A stretch of 64,000 bases of DNA from an uncultured Prevotellaceae bacterium (GTDB lineage Bacteria; Bacteroidota; Bacteroidia; Bacteroidales; Bacteroidaceae): NCBI GenBank assembly GCA_900315105.1, contig OMXX01000005.1:46923-110922 (forward strand), given 5' to 3'. The translations under genes were made by a program, and so were the position numbers. The notes beneath the pieces were generated by a model. That model did not search any database and had not been told where the DNA came from. It saw only the letters and a list, made by a program, of their open reading frames with translations. This document shows positions 1 to 8,992 of the stretch, in pieces (the stretch's first letter is position 1; each line of letters opens with the position of its first letter).

Positions 1-988
1 CAGGCAACTGTGTGTAGTTCCAGAATAGGTATGCCAATGGCAATAGTACGATAGTAGCGCCGATTCCCTTTTCCTTGCCTGTCTTGCCCTGGAAGAGGGA
101 GAAGAGGCCGAAGACGATGAAGATAGCGGCTACGAGGTTGGTTACATCGAACTGCATAGCCTCGATGCCTGTGGATGTTGTTGCGGTATAGTCGCGTGCG
201 AAGAAGGTGAGGGTGAGTCCGTTCTGATGGAATGCCATCCAGAAGAAGATGACAACGGCGAAAACAAGGCACAGGCAGATGATGCGCTCTTTTGTCTCGG
301 CTGGTGAGAGTTCCTCGACGGTCTCTTTACTCTCTCCACTATCTACCTTAGTCTTTGTAGTGATAACCTGACGGTAGGTTGGTCGGCCAATGTAGAAGAT
401 GAGAATAGACACAATCAATGAGGCACAAGCCACACCGAAGGCGTAGTGGTAGCTCTCGGATACAGATACGCCGAGCGAGTTCTGAGCCCATTCCATTACC
501 TTTATGGCTGCGGTAGGCGCAAACATAGCACCGATGTTGATTGCCATATAGAAGAGCGAGAAGCCTGCATCGCGCTTTGCAGAATAGGTTGCCTCGTTGT
601 AGAGGTCGCCCACCATTACCTGCAGGTTACCCTTGAAGAGTCCTGTTCCGATGCTGACGAGTACGAGTGCTCCTGCCATTGCAATCATGGCTATGGAGTT
701 GCTGCCGAGAGGCAGGGCGAGCAGAACGTAGCCGGCAAACATGATGAAGATGCCGATGGTGACGAGCTTGCTGTAGCCTACCTTGTCGGCGAGGGCACCG
801 CCGAAGAGAGGGAGGAAATACACGAACATGAGGAAACTCGAGAAGATGGTACTTGTGAGTTTCTCGTCGAAGCCGAAGTTGGCTTGTAGGAAGAGTGTGA
901 AAACGGCGAGCATGGTGTAGTAGCCGAAACGCTCACCTGTGTTGGCTAATGCCAAGGTCCATAGACCTTTAGGTTGTCCTTCGAACAT
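1..988 (-). CDS. POT/PTR2-family proton-coupled oligopeptide transporter (C-terminus outside window)
   Basis: I translated this from the minus strand; it begins at an ATG at 986-988 and stays open to the left edge, so only about 329 N-terminal residues are visible. The start reads MFEGQPKGLW, followed by NTGERFGYYTMLAVFTLF, which matches the PTR2 signature around TM1 (ExxERFxYY type). Several hydrophobic helices follow, with SIGTGLFKGNLQVMVGDLY matching the second POT signature. The family imports di- and tripeptides with protons across the inner membrane. The neighbouring secreted S9 peptidase and MFS transporter fit a peptide-salvage role (inference). A pair of inverted repeats lies between it and the upstream MFS gene. 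Confidence 0.88.
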   Translation of the reverse strand, partial: MFEGQPKGLWTLALANTGERFGYYTMLAVFTLFLQANFGFDEKLTSTIFSSFLMFVYFLPLFGGALADKVGYSKLVTIGIFIMFAGYVLLALPLGSNSIAMIAMAGALVLVSIGTGLFKGNLQVMVGDLYNEATYSAKRDAGFSLFYMAINIGAMFAPTAAIKVMEWAQNSLGVSVSESYHYAFGVACASLIVSILIFYIGRPTYRQVITTKTKVDSGESKETVEELSPAETKERIICLCLVFAVVIFFWMAFHQNGLTLTFFARDYTATTSTGIEAMQFDVTNLVAAIFIVFGLFSLFQGKTGKEKGIGATIVLLPLAYLFWNYTQLP

Positions 989-1003
989 AGATAGTTAAAT
1001 AAT

Positions 1004-1052
1004 GGCCCCTCACCAGCCCTGTGGGCATCCTCTCCCCAAGGGGCGAGGAGGA
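1004..1052 (-). repeat. GC-rich inverted element, class II, arm next to POT start
   Basis: The arm reads ggcccctcaccagccctg and continues to ctccccaaggggcgagg. Its reverse complement recurs at 1150-1198 in diverged form, so the two arms bracket the 98-bp spacer between the MFS stop and the POT start. Placement is the same as for the class I palindromes elsewhere in the window. Confidence 0.75.
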
Positions 1053-1149
1053 AGTTAGTATCTTCAATCATGGGAAGATGAAAGGCAAGGATTTTTTTAA
1101 TTGTTAATTATTATTTGTTGATTTTTTAGCGATATATAGGTAACTTTTT

Positions 1150-1198
1150 CCCTCGCCCCCTGGGGAGAGGGTGTCACGAAGTGACGGGTGAGGGGCTG
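1150..1198 (+). repeat. GC-rich inverted element, class II, arm next to MFS stop
   Basis: This is the partner arm of 1004-1052; it begins 3 bp after the MFS stop codon. It contains its own small palindrome (gtcacgaagtgac) and the ccctggggagaggg core. Paired in RNA, the two arms would make a long intercistronic stem. Confidence 0.75.
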
Positions 1199-1200
1199 TT

Positions 1201-2559
1201 TTACTTTACATTCGGTTTCTGCAATCCGTAGCCGTTCTTCTTGTCGAGGGCGATGATCATCACTGAGATGATGATGGCGAAGACTCCGAAGCCGGCGAAG
1301 ATGGTCATTGACTGGGTGTAGTCGATGAAGCCGGATGCGTCGGTGTTAGCCTCGTTTACTGAGCCTATCCACATCGGAACCATGGAAAGACCGATGTTCT
1401 GAATCCAGAAGATGAGGGCGTAGGCTGTGCCGAGAAGCTTCATCGGGATAATCTTCGGAACGCTTGGCCACATGGCTGACGGAACGAGTCCGAAGGCGAT
1501 TCCGAGTACTATCATCACGGCGATGGCGAGAACCCAGTTGTTGACGGGTAACGCAAAAGTAACGTGAACGATGGTCAGGAGTATGCTTCCTGCAAGCATG
1601 AGGGTTGCGCCCTTACCGTATTTGTCGTAGATGCTTCCGAAGAGTGGGGTGAGGAAGATGGTGCCGAATGGGAGCATGGCAGGGATGAGTCCTGCAAGTT
1701 CCTGATCAACACCGTACTTGAACACCATGAGCTTGGTGGCGAACTTCAGGAATGGGAATACTCCTGCATAGAACATAAGGCAGAGGAAGGTGATGCACCA
1801 GAAGCCGGGATTGAGGAAGAGGATTTTGAGGTCGGCGAACTTGAAGCCTTCTTCTGACTCTTCTGACTCTGCTGCTGATGCTGCATCTTCTTTCTTGTCC
1901 ATTACATTATAAACAATGAATGAGATGAGACCGATGCAAAGACATGCAGCTCCAAGTCCTACGGATGCGCTTACTCCACCCATTGCCTTTGCAATAGGCA
2001 GGGATGCAGCGAGGGCGAGGGCTGTTCCGATACGTGCAAGTGCCACCTGAAGTCCCATGGCAAGAGCAAGCTCATGACCAGTGAACCACTTCACGATAAC
2101 CTTTGACACGGTGATGCCTGCAATCTCGCATCCTACTCCGAAGATGGCGAAGCCGAGACCTGCGTATGCCACCTGTGACTGTACGTCGCCACCGAAGGGT
2201 ACCCAGATAGTTGCATCGCCGAAATCGGTTGTTACTGCCCACCATTTAATCAATGCACCACCAAACATAAGGATTGTGGAGGTGAGACCGGTGAAGCGTA
2301 TGCCGAACTTATCGAGGATGATACCGCCGAAGAAGAGCAGCAGGAGATATACGTTCATCAAGCCGTATGCGCCTGAGAACCATCCGTATTCGCTTGATGT
2401 CCATCCGAGACCAAGTCCATTCTCTGCGCCTTTTGAGGCAGTGAGAAGTGGTTCGAGCGGTGACATTACGTCGCAAAAGAAATAACCGAACATCATCGTT
2501 ACTGATACGATGGTGAGGGCTGTCCAGCGTGCCGCTGGGGAGTTGCTGAGTTTGTTCAT
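1201..2559 (-). CDS. MFS transporter
   Basis: 452 residues with about 12 hydrophobic segments and a long charged central loop (KKEDAASAAESEESEEG) between the two six-helix halves, as is usual for the major facilitator superfamily. The loop after TM2 reads GGIILDKFGIRFTG, matching the MFS motif A (GxxxDRxGxR type). Substrate is not evident. Its position between a POT peptide transporter and a secreted S9 peptidase suggests uptake of peptidase products; the DKFGIR motif recalls MFSD1-like dipeptide carriers, but that is only a guess. The gene lies 6 bp downstream of a class III repeat and is probably read together with the peptidase gene. Confidence 0.85.
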   Translation of the reverse strand: MNKLSNSPAARWTALTIVSVTMMFGYFFCDVMSPLEPLLTASKGAENGLGLGWTSSEYGWFSGAYGLMNVYLLLLFFGGIILDKFGIRFTGLTSTILMFGGALIKWWAVTTDFGDATIWVPFGGDVQSQVAYAGLGFAIFGVGCEIAGITVSKVIVKWFTGHELALAMGLQVALARIGTALALAASLPIAKAMGGVSASVGLGAACLCIGLISFIVYNVMDKKEDAASAAESEESEEGFKFADLKILFLNPGFWCITFLCLMFYAGVFPFLKFATKLMVFKYGVDQELAGLIPAMLPFGTIFLTPLFGSIYDKYGKGATLMLAGSILLTIVHVTFALPVNNWVLAIAVMIVLGIAFGLVPSAMWPSVPKIIPMKLLGTAYALIFWIQNIGLSMVPMWIGSVNEANTDASGFIDYTQSMTIFAGFGVFAIIISVMIIALDKKNGYGLQKPNVK

Positions 2560-2564
2560 AGAAA

Positions 2565-2597
2565 AAGCCTAACCAAGCCTTCCCAAAGGGAAGGATG
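2565..2597. repeat. Class III palindromic repeat (33 bp)
   Basis: The sequence contains cttcccaaagggaag flanked by aagcctaaccaag and gatg. Its exact 33-base reverse complement occurs at 54360-54392, more than 50 kb away. It sits 6 bp upstream of the MFS start codon. Confidence 0.85.
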
Positions 2598-2654
2598 TTT
2601 TATAGTATTTATCCCTATGAAGGGGTGTTTCTTTCTTTTGATTAATAATACTAT

Positions 2655-2714
2655 CTACTCCCCCTGGCGGGGGTGAGGGGGATGGAACCCTCCCTTTGGG
2701 AGGGACTGGGTGGG
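2655..2714. repeat. Class III/I-like palindromic repeat after the S9 peptidase stop
   Basis: Two small palindromes (ccccctggcggggg and ccctccctttgggaggg) run right up to the stop codon of the S9 peptidase at 2715. With 2565-2597 it brackets the peptidase/MFS junction. It may also act as a transcription barrier on the minus strand. Confidence 0.65.
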
Positions 2715-4922
2715 CTATAGCCACATCTTCAACCACTCAAAGAACGTGCGCTGCCAGAGGATGCCGTTCTGTGGCTTGAGTACCCAGTGATTCTCGTCAG
2801 GGAAGATGAGGAGCTCAGCAGGGATGCCTCTCATGCGTGCTGCATTGAAAGCACCGAAACCCTGATTGGCATTGATGCGGTAGTCCTTCTCACCGTGGAT
2901 GCAGAGGATAGGAGTGTCCCATTTGTCAACAAAGCGGTGTGGGGAGTCCTCGTAAGTCTTCTTTGCACGTGCCGTAGCATCCTTGTTCCAATAGGCATCA
3001 TCGTACTCCCAGTTTGAGAACCAAGCCTCTTCGGTGTCGGTGTACATAGACTCAAGGTTGAAAGCACCGTCGTGGGAGATGAATGCCTTGAAACGCTTGT
3101 TGTGGTGAGAGGCAAGGTAATAAACGGAGAAACCACCGAAACTTGCGCCTACGCATCCGAGACGGTCCTTGTCAACGTAAGGGAGGGTGCAGGCATCGTC
3201 AATGGCTGAGAGATAGTCGTCCATACACTGACCTGTCCAGTCGCCTGATACCTTCTCGTTCCATTCGCTTCCGAAGCCAGGAAGACCACGGCGGTTAGGT
3301 GCTACGATTACATATCCGTTGGCTGCCATTATCTGGAAGTTCCAGCGATAAGACCAGAACTGAGACACAGGGCTCTGAGGACCACCCTCACAGAAGAGGA
3401 GGGTAGGGTATTTCTTGTTAGGGTCGAAGTTGGATGGAAGGATAATCCATACCAGTTCCTCCTTGCCGTCGGTTGTCTTAACCCATCGCTGCTCAGTCTT
3501 TCCGAGAGACAGTTTTGAGAGGATATGCTCGTTCTCCTTTGTGAGCTGCGCCACAGTTGCGAGTTTCGGAGCAACAGAAAGGGTGTTGTTTCCTTTCTGC
3601 TTGGAAGCCTTTGGAGGTGTAACGAGGTAGATATCATCAGGAGCGGAGAAAGAATGGCGGGTAGCGATGAGGCTTCCCTTCTTGTCGCCGAGCATCTGAA
3701 GAGAACCGAAGTCAGCCCAGTCGTTTGTTATCTGCTCAACATTGCCGTTGAGGTTTGTACGATACATATTCTCGCAGCCATGCCATACACCTATGAAATA
3801 AAGGGAACGGGAGTCGGCTGCCCAGCAAAAATCATCTACGTTTGAGTCGAATGCCTCGGTAGCGTATTGCTTATTACCATTAGCGAGGGTGTAGATGCAG
3901 AGGCGGTTGCGGTCAGACTCATATCCGTCGCGCTCCATGCTAAGCCATGCCACATAGGTGCCATCTGGAGAGAACTGAGGGTTCACGTCGTAGCCGAGGT
4001 TGAGGTCTTGCGATGTCTTGTTCACGCTCTGTGTTGCGAGAGTCTTGGTATAGTCAATGGCAGGAGCCTTGTAGTCGGCTGGCTTGCAGAGGTTGCGAGT
4101 AGTGCCTGAAGCTACATCGTAGAGGAAGATATCGGTATCAGTAGATACGGCATAGTCGCGACCAATCTTCTTACGGCAGGTATATGCTATTGATTTTGAG
4201 TCAGGACTCCAGTTCATCTGCTCCATTCCACCGAAAGGCTCACCCGGGCACTCGTAAGGCTCTCCTGCGAGAATATCCTTTGCATTTGCTGTGGCGATAG
4301 TGCCATCCTCAGAAACTGATGCAAGGAAAGGATGCTGGATAGACTCCACGTAGTGATCCCAATGGCGATACATAAGGTCGGTAATCTTTCGGCCAGTAGC
4401 CTTTGGGAGGTCATCGGGATTCTTCTGAATGATCTCATGGAAAGGCAAAGACTTGACGATGATTACCTGTTTGCCATCAGGAGAGAACTTGAAACCCTCT
4501 ATGCCGTCATCATCCTTGGTCAGTTGCTTGCGGTTAGAACCGTCGGCATTCATAGTCCATATCTGGCCATTTGTGATAAATGCGAGAACGGTTCCGTTAG
4601 CTGTCTGTACCCATGCAGGTTCATTCTCCGAGTCGGCAGAGGTGGTAAGCTGACGGTTATCAGTTCCGTCAGCATTCATAACATAGATAACGGTATGGGA
4701 GGCATTCTCCTTCACGCTATAATAAGATACGGTGTATGCAATCTTCGAGCCGTCGGGAGAGGCTGCCACGCCACCTATGCGTCCCATAGCCCACAGGGCT
4801 TCAGGAGTCATGAGATCGCTTTTGAGTGAGATGTCACTCTTACCGATATTTACTTTTGCCTCGGCAGGAGATGTTGTTAGGGTTGTAGCCATAATGGCGG
4901 TAAGTGCCAGTTCTTTTATCAT
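2715..4922 (-). CDS. Secreted S9-family peptidase (DPP5-like / prolyl oligopeptidase family)
   Basis: 735 residues. An N-terminal signal peptide (MIKELALTAIMATTLTTSPAEA) points to the periplasm. Residues ~35-450 carry repeated WD40-like propeller motifs such as FSPDGKQV and WSPDSKSIAY, and the C-terminal third is the alpha/beta-hydrolase domain. The nucleophile is Ser594 in GASFGGFS, with Asp680 in HGEKDYR and His712 in ENHWVL completing the triad. The family releases dipeptides or acyl-amino acids from oligopeptides; Porphyromonas gingivalis DPP5 has this architecture (from memory), but exact specificity cannot be read. It precedes transporters of the MFS and POT type on the same strand, which fits extracytoplasmic peptide digestion followed by uptake. 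Confidence 0.93.
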   Translation of the reverse strand: MIKELALTAIMATTLTTSPAEAKVNIGKSDISLKSDLMTPEALWAMGRIGGVAASPDGSKIAYTVSYYSVKENASHTVIYVMNADGTDNRQLTTSADSENEPAWVQTANGTVLAFITNGQIWTMNADGSNRKQLTKDDDGIEGFKFSPDGKQVIIVKSLPFHEIIQKNPDDLPKATGRKITDLMYRHWDHYVESIQHPFLASVSEDGTIATANAKDILAGEPYECPGEPFGGMEQMNWSPDSKSIAYTCRKKIGRDYAVSTDTDIFLYDVASGTTRNLCKPADYKAPAIDYTKTLATQSVNKTSQDLNLGYDVNPQFSPDGTYVAWLSMERDGYESDRNRLCIYTLANGNKQYATEAFDSNVDDFCWAADSRSLYFIGVWHGCENMYRTNLNGNVEQITNDWADFGSLQMLGDKKGSLIATRHSFSAPDDIYLVTPPKASKQKGNNTLSVAPKLATVAQLTKENEHILSKLSLGKTEQRWVKTTDGKEELVWIILPSNFDPNKKYPTLLFCEGGPQSPVSQFWSYRWNFQIMAANGYVIVAPNRRGLPGFGSEWNEKVSGDWTGQCMDDYLSAIDDACTLPYVDKDRLGCVGASFGGFSVYYLASHHNKRFKAFISHDGAFNLESMYTDTEEAWFSNWEYDDAYWNKDATARAKKTYEDSPHRFVDKWDTPILCIHGEKDYRINANQGFGAFNAARMRGIPAELLIFPDENHWVLKPQNGILWQRTFFEWLKMWL

Positions 4923-4953
4923 ATTAATTCAACTTTATTCGCTTAGCTCAAGT

Positions 4954-5092
4954 TGAAAGTGAAGAGTGAAGAGTTAAAAGTGAAGAATTTGAATTAGCTT
5001 TTATCGCGAATGGGCGAGTAATTGCCTTAAAACTGCAATACTAACTTAAATTCTTCACTCTTAGTTATTCACTCTTCACTTTTATCTGGATT
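4954..5092. repeat. Imperfect inverted repeat between yidC and the S9 peptidase
   Basis: Left arm 4954-4996 is built from gtgaagagtgaagagttaaaagtgaagaa units and right arm 5049-5092 is its imperfect reverse complement. It follows the yidC stop (5132) on the minus strand and could serve as a terminator or mRNA 3' end structure. Confidence 0.6.
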
Positions 5093-5131
5093 TTCAGTTT
5101 ATCTTCGGAAATGTGTAATTTCAAGTGAAGA

Positions 5132-7051
5132 TTACTCACCTCTGAGGCGAGCGTTCTTCCTTGCGAGTTCCTCACGCTTCTTGCGCAGTTCCTCAGCCTC
5201 TTTCTGCATAGCCTGCATACGAGCAGCGAGACCGCTTACCTTGCGGTTAGGGTTCGCCTTGTTCTCTGCACGCTTTGCCTCGAGTATTGCGAGCAGCTTC
5301 TCCTCGTTTGTGGTCTTGCGGAGAGTCCACATGATTGCTGCTGAGCAGAACAATGAGATGAAGTAGTAGAAGTTGAGGCCTGAAGAGTAGTCGTTGAAAA
5401 TGAAGAAGAACATCAGCGGCATGAGGAACATCATGTACTGCATCATCTTCATCTGCTGTGCCTGCTGACCTACCATCTGGTCACGCTGCTGGCGCATTGT
5501 CATCCATGAGTAGATGAGGTTGGCTGCGCAGAACAGAATACAGGTGAGTGAGAGGTGGTCGCCTATGAGCCAAAGGTTGGTGCTCCACTCCCAGATAGGG
5601 TCGTATGCTGAGAGGTCTTCCATCCACAGGAATGACTCACCACGGAGCTGTATTGCGTTTGGCACGAAGTTGAACATTGCAATCCACACAGGCATCTGAA
5701 TGAGCATTGGCAGACAGCCTGAAAGCGGACTTACACCATACTCTGAGTAGAGCTGCATCATGGCCTGCTGCTTCTGCATCTGATCCTCCGGCTTGTCATA
5801 CTGCTTTGTTGCCTCGTCGAGCTTTGGACGGAGCACACGCATCTTCGCACTTGACATATAGCTCTTCTTCACCATAGGGTAGGTGAGAGCCTTGAGAATC
5901 AAGGTGATGAGGATGAGCACTACACCCATTGGGATAGCCAAGTCCTTCAACCACTCGAAGATATAAAGTGTGAACCAACGGTTGATATAGTGGAAGATAG
6001 TCCATCCGAGATATACAAGACGCTCGAGCTGAAGGTCCTTGCCGAATGCAGACCCCTCCTCTACGTCCTGAAGAAGACGGAAGTCATTAGGACCATAGTA
6101 GAACTCGAACTGTGTAGGATTCACTCCTGATGGGTCGAACGCTGTCTTGAGCTTTGCCTCATACTGCTTGAGATAGCCGTTGCCGTTCTTCTTCTCATAA
6201 GGAATAGAGGTGAGCAGAGCATTGTCGGCGAAGTCGCTCTTTGAAATCATCACGGCAGAGAAATACTGGTTCTTGAATGCTACCCAGTCAATCTTCTCCT
6301 CCACAGCCTCGTCAATCTTCTCGCTTGTCTCGCTCAGTTCGTCAGTACCGCCTTCAGAGAAGTGGTAGGTGAGGGCAGAGCGGTTGTTCTCGAAAGTGAA
6401 TCCGCGCTCCTGCTGACGCACACGGTCTTTCCAGTCGATGTTGATCTGGGAGTTGTTAGGATCGAAGAGACCTGCCATTCCGCTTGCCTTTATAGAGCAG
6501 CTGAGAAGGTAGTCCTTACCGAGCTTGTATGAAATCTCAAGTGTCTTGCCCTCGGCAGCCTTTGCAACGAAGGTCACCGTTGAATCGCTCTGGGCGGTAG
6601 GGGTGAAGAACAGATCCTTAGTGGAGATGTTCATCTGCTTAGCCACGAGGATGTAGTTCAACTGCTGGTCATTGCCTGCGAAGAGGGTTACATCCTTGTT
6701 GCCGTTACGGTCTTTGTAGTTCTTTACTACCGCCTTGCTAACGGTTGCACCCTTGGTGCTGAGCGTGAGGGCAAGCTTTGTGTTCTCAAGAACGATGTCC
6801 TGTGCCTTGCCGTTGAGGGCTGAGTAGAACATAACGGTGGTGTCCTGATTCTCGAGGGCAGCCTTAGCCTGTTCTTGTTTCTTAGCTTCTGCTTGCTTGC
6901 GCTCATTCTCCTGCTTTGCCTTGTTTACGGCTGCTATGGAGTCCTGCTGGTGCTGTGCACGGATTTCCTCCTCGGATGGACGGCTGAACCAGCTGAATCC
7001 GAAAAGTACTGCGGCTATGAGCACAAAGCCTGTGATAGTGTTTTTATCCAT
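5132..7051 (-). CDS. yidC: Membrane protein insertase YidC
   Basis: 639 residues. The N-terminus (MDKNTITGFVLIAAVLFGFSWF) is the single TM segment of Gram-negative YidC, followed by a charged coiled stretch rich in K/E/Q and a large periplasmic domain to about residue 350. The conserved five-helix Oxa1 core then begins (IPMGVVLILITLILKALTYP; SGCLPMLIQMPVWIAMFNFV; FMLMPLMFFFIFNDYSSGLNFYY). The tail is very basic, as expected for ribosome contact. YidC inserts inner-membrane proteins alone or with SecYEG. It follows pyrG on the same strand across a bracket of two inverted GC-rich palindromes. Confidence 0.97.
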   Translation of the reverse strand: MDKNTITGFVLIAAVLFGFSWFSRPSEEEIRAQHQQDSIAAVNKAKQENERKQAEAKKQEQAKAALENQDTTVMFYSALNGKAQDIVLENTKLALTLSTKGATVSKAVVKNYKDRNGNKDVTLFAGNDQQLNYILVAKQMNISTKDLFFTPTAQSDSTVTFVAKAAEGKTLEISYKLGKDYLLSCSIKASGMAGLFDPNNSQINIDWKDRVRQQERGFTFENNRSALTYHFSEGGTDELSETSEKIDEAVEEKIDWVAFKNQYFSAVMISKSDFADNALLTSIPYEKKNGNGYLKQYEAKLKTAFDPSGVNPTQFEFYYGPNDFRLLQDVEEGSAFGKDLQLERLVYLGWTIFHYINRWFTLYIFEWLKDLAIPMGVVLILITLILKALTYPMVKKSYMSSAKMRVLRPKLDEATKQYDKPEDQMQKQQAMMQLYSEYGVSPLSGCLPMLIQMPVWIAMFNFVPNAIQLRGESFLWMEDLSAYDPIWEWSTNLWLIGDHLSLTCILFCAANLIYSWMTMRQQRDQMVGQQAQQMKMMQYMMFLMPLMFFFIFNDYSSGLNFYYFISLFCSAAIMWTLRKTTNEEKLLAILEAKRAENKANPNRKVSGLAARMQAMQKEAEELRKKREELARKNARLRGE

Positions 7052-7063
7052 TTAATTTAATTT

Positions 7064-7103
7064 GGCCTCTCCCCCCGCCCTCTCCCGTAGAGAGGGAGCC
7101 GGA
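7064..7103 (+). repeat. Class I GC-rich palindrome, arm just upstream of yidC start
   Basis: The sequence runs from ggcctctccccccgccctc through cgtagagagggagccgg. It is the inverted partner of 7149-7189. In the direction of transcription it lies 13 bp before the yidC ATG. The internal palindrome is ctctcccgtagagag. Confidence 0.93.
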
Positions 7104-7148
7104 AGGCGAAAAGGCGTTTTTGTTATTAATTATCAATTTCATTAGGTT

Positions 7149-7189
7149 CTCCGGCTCCCTCTCTTCGGGAGAGGGCGGGGGGAGAGGTC
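7149..7189 (-). repeat. Class I GC-rich palindrome, arm directly after pyrG stop
   Basis: The element ends at 7189, the base before the pyrG stop codon. It reads ctccggctccctctcttcgg on the plus strand and continues as gagagggcggggggagagg. The two arms could pair over about 38 bases with a 45-base AT-rich loop. Confidence 0.93.
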
Positions 7190-8785
7190 TTATTTAATGC
7201 AAGTCTTCACAAAGTCAAGGAACAGCGGATGCGGCTTGAGAACTGTGCTCTGGTACTCTGGATGGAACTGAGTTCCGATGTACCACTTGAGCTCTGGTAT
7301 CTCAACAATCTCTATGAGGTCTGACTCCGGGTTGCGACCTACGCATTGCATACCGTTCTGCTCATATTCCTTGATATATTGGTTGTTGAACTCATAACGA
7401 TGGCGATGGCGTTCCTTTATCTCCTCTGCGTCGTAGATAGCGTGTGTGCGACTGTTCTTGCGAAGCACGCACCCGTATGCCCCGAGACGCATGGTGCCAC
7501 CCATGTTAGAGATATTCTTCTGATCCTCCATGATGTCGATGACATTGTGTGGAGTGTTCTCGTTCATTTCGCGAGAGTCGGCATCCTGATAGCCCAGCAC
7601 GTTACGGGCGAACTCGATAACCATCATCTGCATACCCAGGCAGATACCGAATGTCGGGATGTCATGCTCACGGGTATATTGTGCAGCTATTATCTTGCCC
7701 TCTATGCCTCTGTGGCCGAAGCCCGGGCAGATGAGGATACCATCCTGACCGGCAAGCTTCTCAGCTACGTTCTCCTTCGTGATAAGCTCTGAGTTGATGT
7801 ATGTGATAACCGTCTTGCGGTCGTTATACACACCTGCATGGAGCAGAGACTCACGTATTGACTTGTAAGCGTCCTGAAGGTCGTACTTGCCCACAAGACC
7901 GATATGCACCTCTTCCTTTGCGTTGCGACGACGCTCGAGATATGCTTTCCAGGGACCGAGAGCCGGAGTCTCGCCTACTGGTATTCCGAGCTTGCGGAGT
8001 ATTGCAGCGTCAAGTCCCTGCTGCTGCATACTTACCGGAACCTCGTAGATGCTTGGAAGGTCTTCTGACTGAACCACGCATTCCAAATCCACGTTACAGA
8101 AGGATGCCACCTTCATGCGCAAGCCGTCGGAGAGATGCTTCTCTGTACGGAGTACGAGGATGTCTGGCTGAATACCTACCGACTGCAATTCCTTTACTGA
8201 ATGCTGAGTAGGCTTTGTCTTCAACTCGCCTGCTGCCTTGAGGTAAGGCACGTATGTGAGGTGAATGTTGATGGCGTTACGTCCCATCTCCCAGCGGAGC
8301 TGACGTATAGCCTCAAGGAACGGAGCGCTCTCTATGTCGCCTATCGTACCGCCAATCTCCGTGATTACGAAGTCGTACTGTCCCTTTGTGCCGAGATACA
8401 TTATGCAACGCTTAATCTCGTCGGTGATGTGAGGCACCACCTGAATAGTCTTGCCGAGATAGTCGCCTCTGCGCTCCTTGTCGATGACAGACTTGTATAT
8501 ACGGCCCGTGGTCATTGAGTTGGCGCGGGTTGTCTGTATGCCTGTGAATCGCTCGTAGTGACCGAGGTCGAGGTCGGTCTCCATACCGTCAGCTGTCACG
8601 TAGCACTCTCCATGCTCGTAAGGGTTAAGGGTTCCCGGGTCAATATTGATGTACGGATCGAACTTCTGAATCGTAATCTTGTAGCCGCGAGCTTGCAGCA
8701 ACTTACCGATTGAAGACGAAATAATACCTTTACCGAGGGACGAAACCACGCCGCCCGTCACGAAGATGTACTTTGTATCTGCCAT
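7190..8785 (-). CDS. pyrG: CTP synthase
   Basis: 531 residues, close to the usual 535-550. The N-terminal synthetase domain opens with KYIFVTGGVVSSLGKGI, the ATP-binding P-loop-like motif. The C-terminal class I glutamine amidotransferase domain has Cys382 in GICLGMQ and the His/Glu pair in FHPEYQS. The enzyme makes CTP from UTP, ATP and glutamine. The oxyanion segment reads ILICPGFGHRG rather than the E. coli-type VPGGFG; the CPGFG version appears normal for this phylum as far as I recall. A TAATTTTG -7 box lies on the minus strand at 8841-8848, 56 bases upstream of the start. Confidence 0.98.
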   Translation of the reverse strand: MADTKYIFVTGGVVSSLGKGIISSSIGKLLQARGYKITIQKFDPYINIDPGTLNPYEHGECYVTADGMETDLDLGHYERFTGIQTTRANSMTTGRIYKSVIDKERRGDYLGKTIQVVPHITDEIKRCIMYLGTKGQYDFVITEIGGTIGDIESAPFLEAIRQLRWEMGRNAINIHLTYVPYLKAAGELKTKPTQHSVKELQSVGIQPDILVLRTEKHLSDGLRMKVASFCNVDLECVVQSEDLPSIYEVPVSMQQQGLDAAILRKLGIPVGETPALGPWKAYLERRRNAKEEVHIGLVGKYDLQDAYKSIRESLLHAGVYNDRKTVITYINSELITKENVAEKLAGQDGILICPGFGHRGIEGKIIAAQYTREHDIPTFGICLGMQMMVIEFARNVLGYQDADSREMNENTPHNVIDIMEDQKNISNMGGTMRLGAYGCVLRKNSRTHAIYDAEEIKERHRHRYEFNNQYIKEYEQNGMQCVGRNPESDLIEIVEIPELKWYIGTQFHPEYQSTVLKPHPLFLDFVKTCIK

Positions 8786-8840
8786 GATGCTTGTGTATTT
8801 ATGTGTTGTTAATTATTTTGTTTATCCTCAAAACAAGATG

Positions 8841-8848
8841 CAAAATTA
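8841..8848 (-). promoter_or_regulatory. Probable pyrG -7 promoter box
   Basis: On the minus strand the box reads TAATTTTG, matching the Bacteroidetes TAnnTTTG consensus. No clear TTTG/TTG is found about 20 bp upstream, so the -33 element is weak or absent. Confidence 0.55.
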
Positions 8849-8943
8849 CATAAAATTTTTCACATTAAGAAAAAATAATCGTATTTTGTGAGATATTTTA
8901 TAATAATGTACGAAAAATCGACCATAAATCAAGTGTAAACGCA

Positions 8944-8983
8944 AAAATAAGGTGCTTGGCATTAATTGCCGAACACCTTATTT
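8944..8983 (-). terminator. Rho-independent terminator of the CGPC thioredoxin operon
   Basis: A stem of aaataaggtg pairs with caccttattt around a ggca/tgcc inner stem, and a T-rich stretch follows on the minus strand. It starts 10 bases after the stop codon at 8993. Confidence 0.85.
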
Positions 8984-8992
8984 GCATTATTA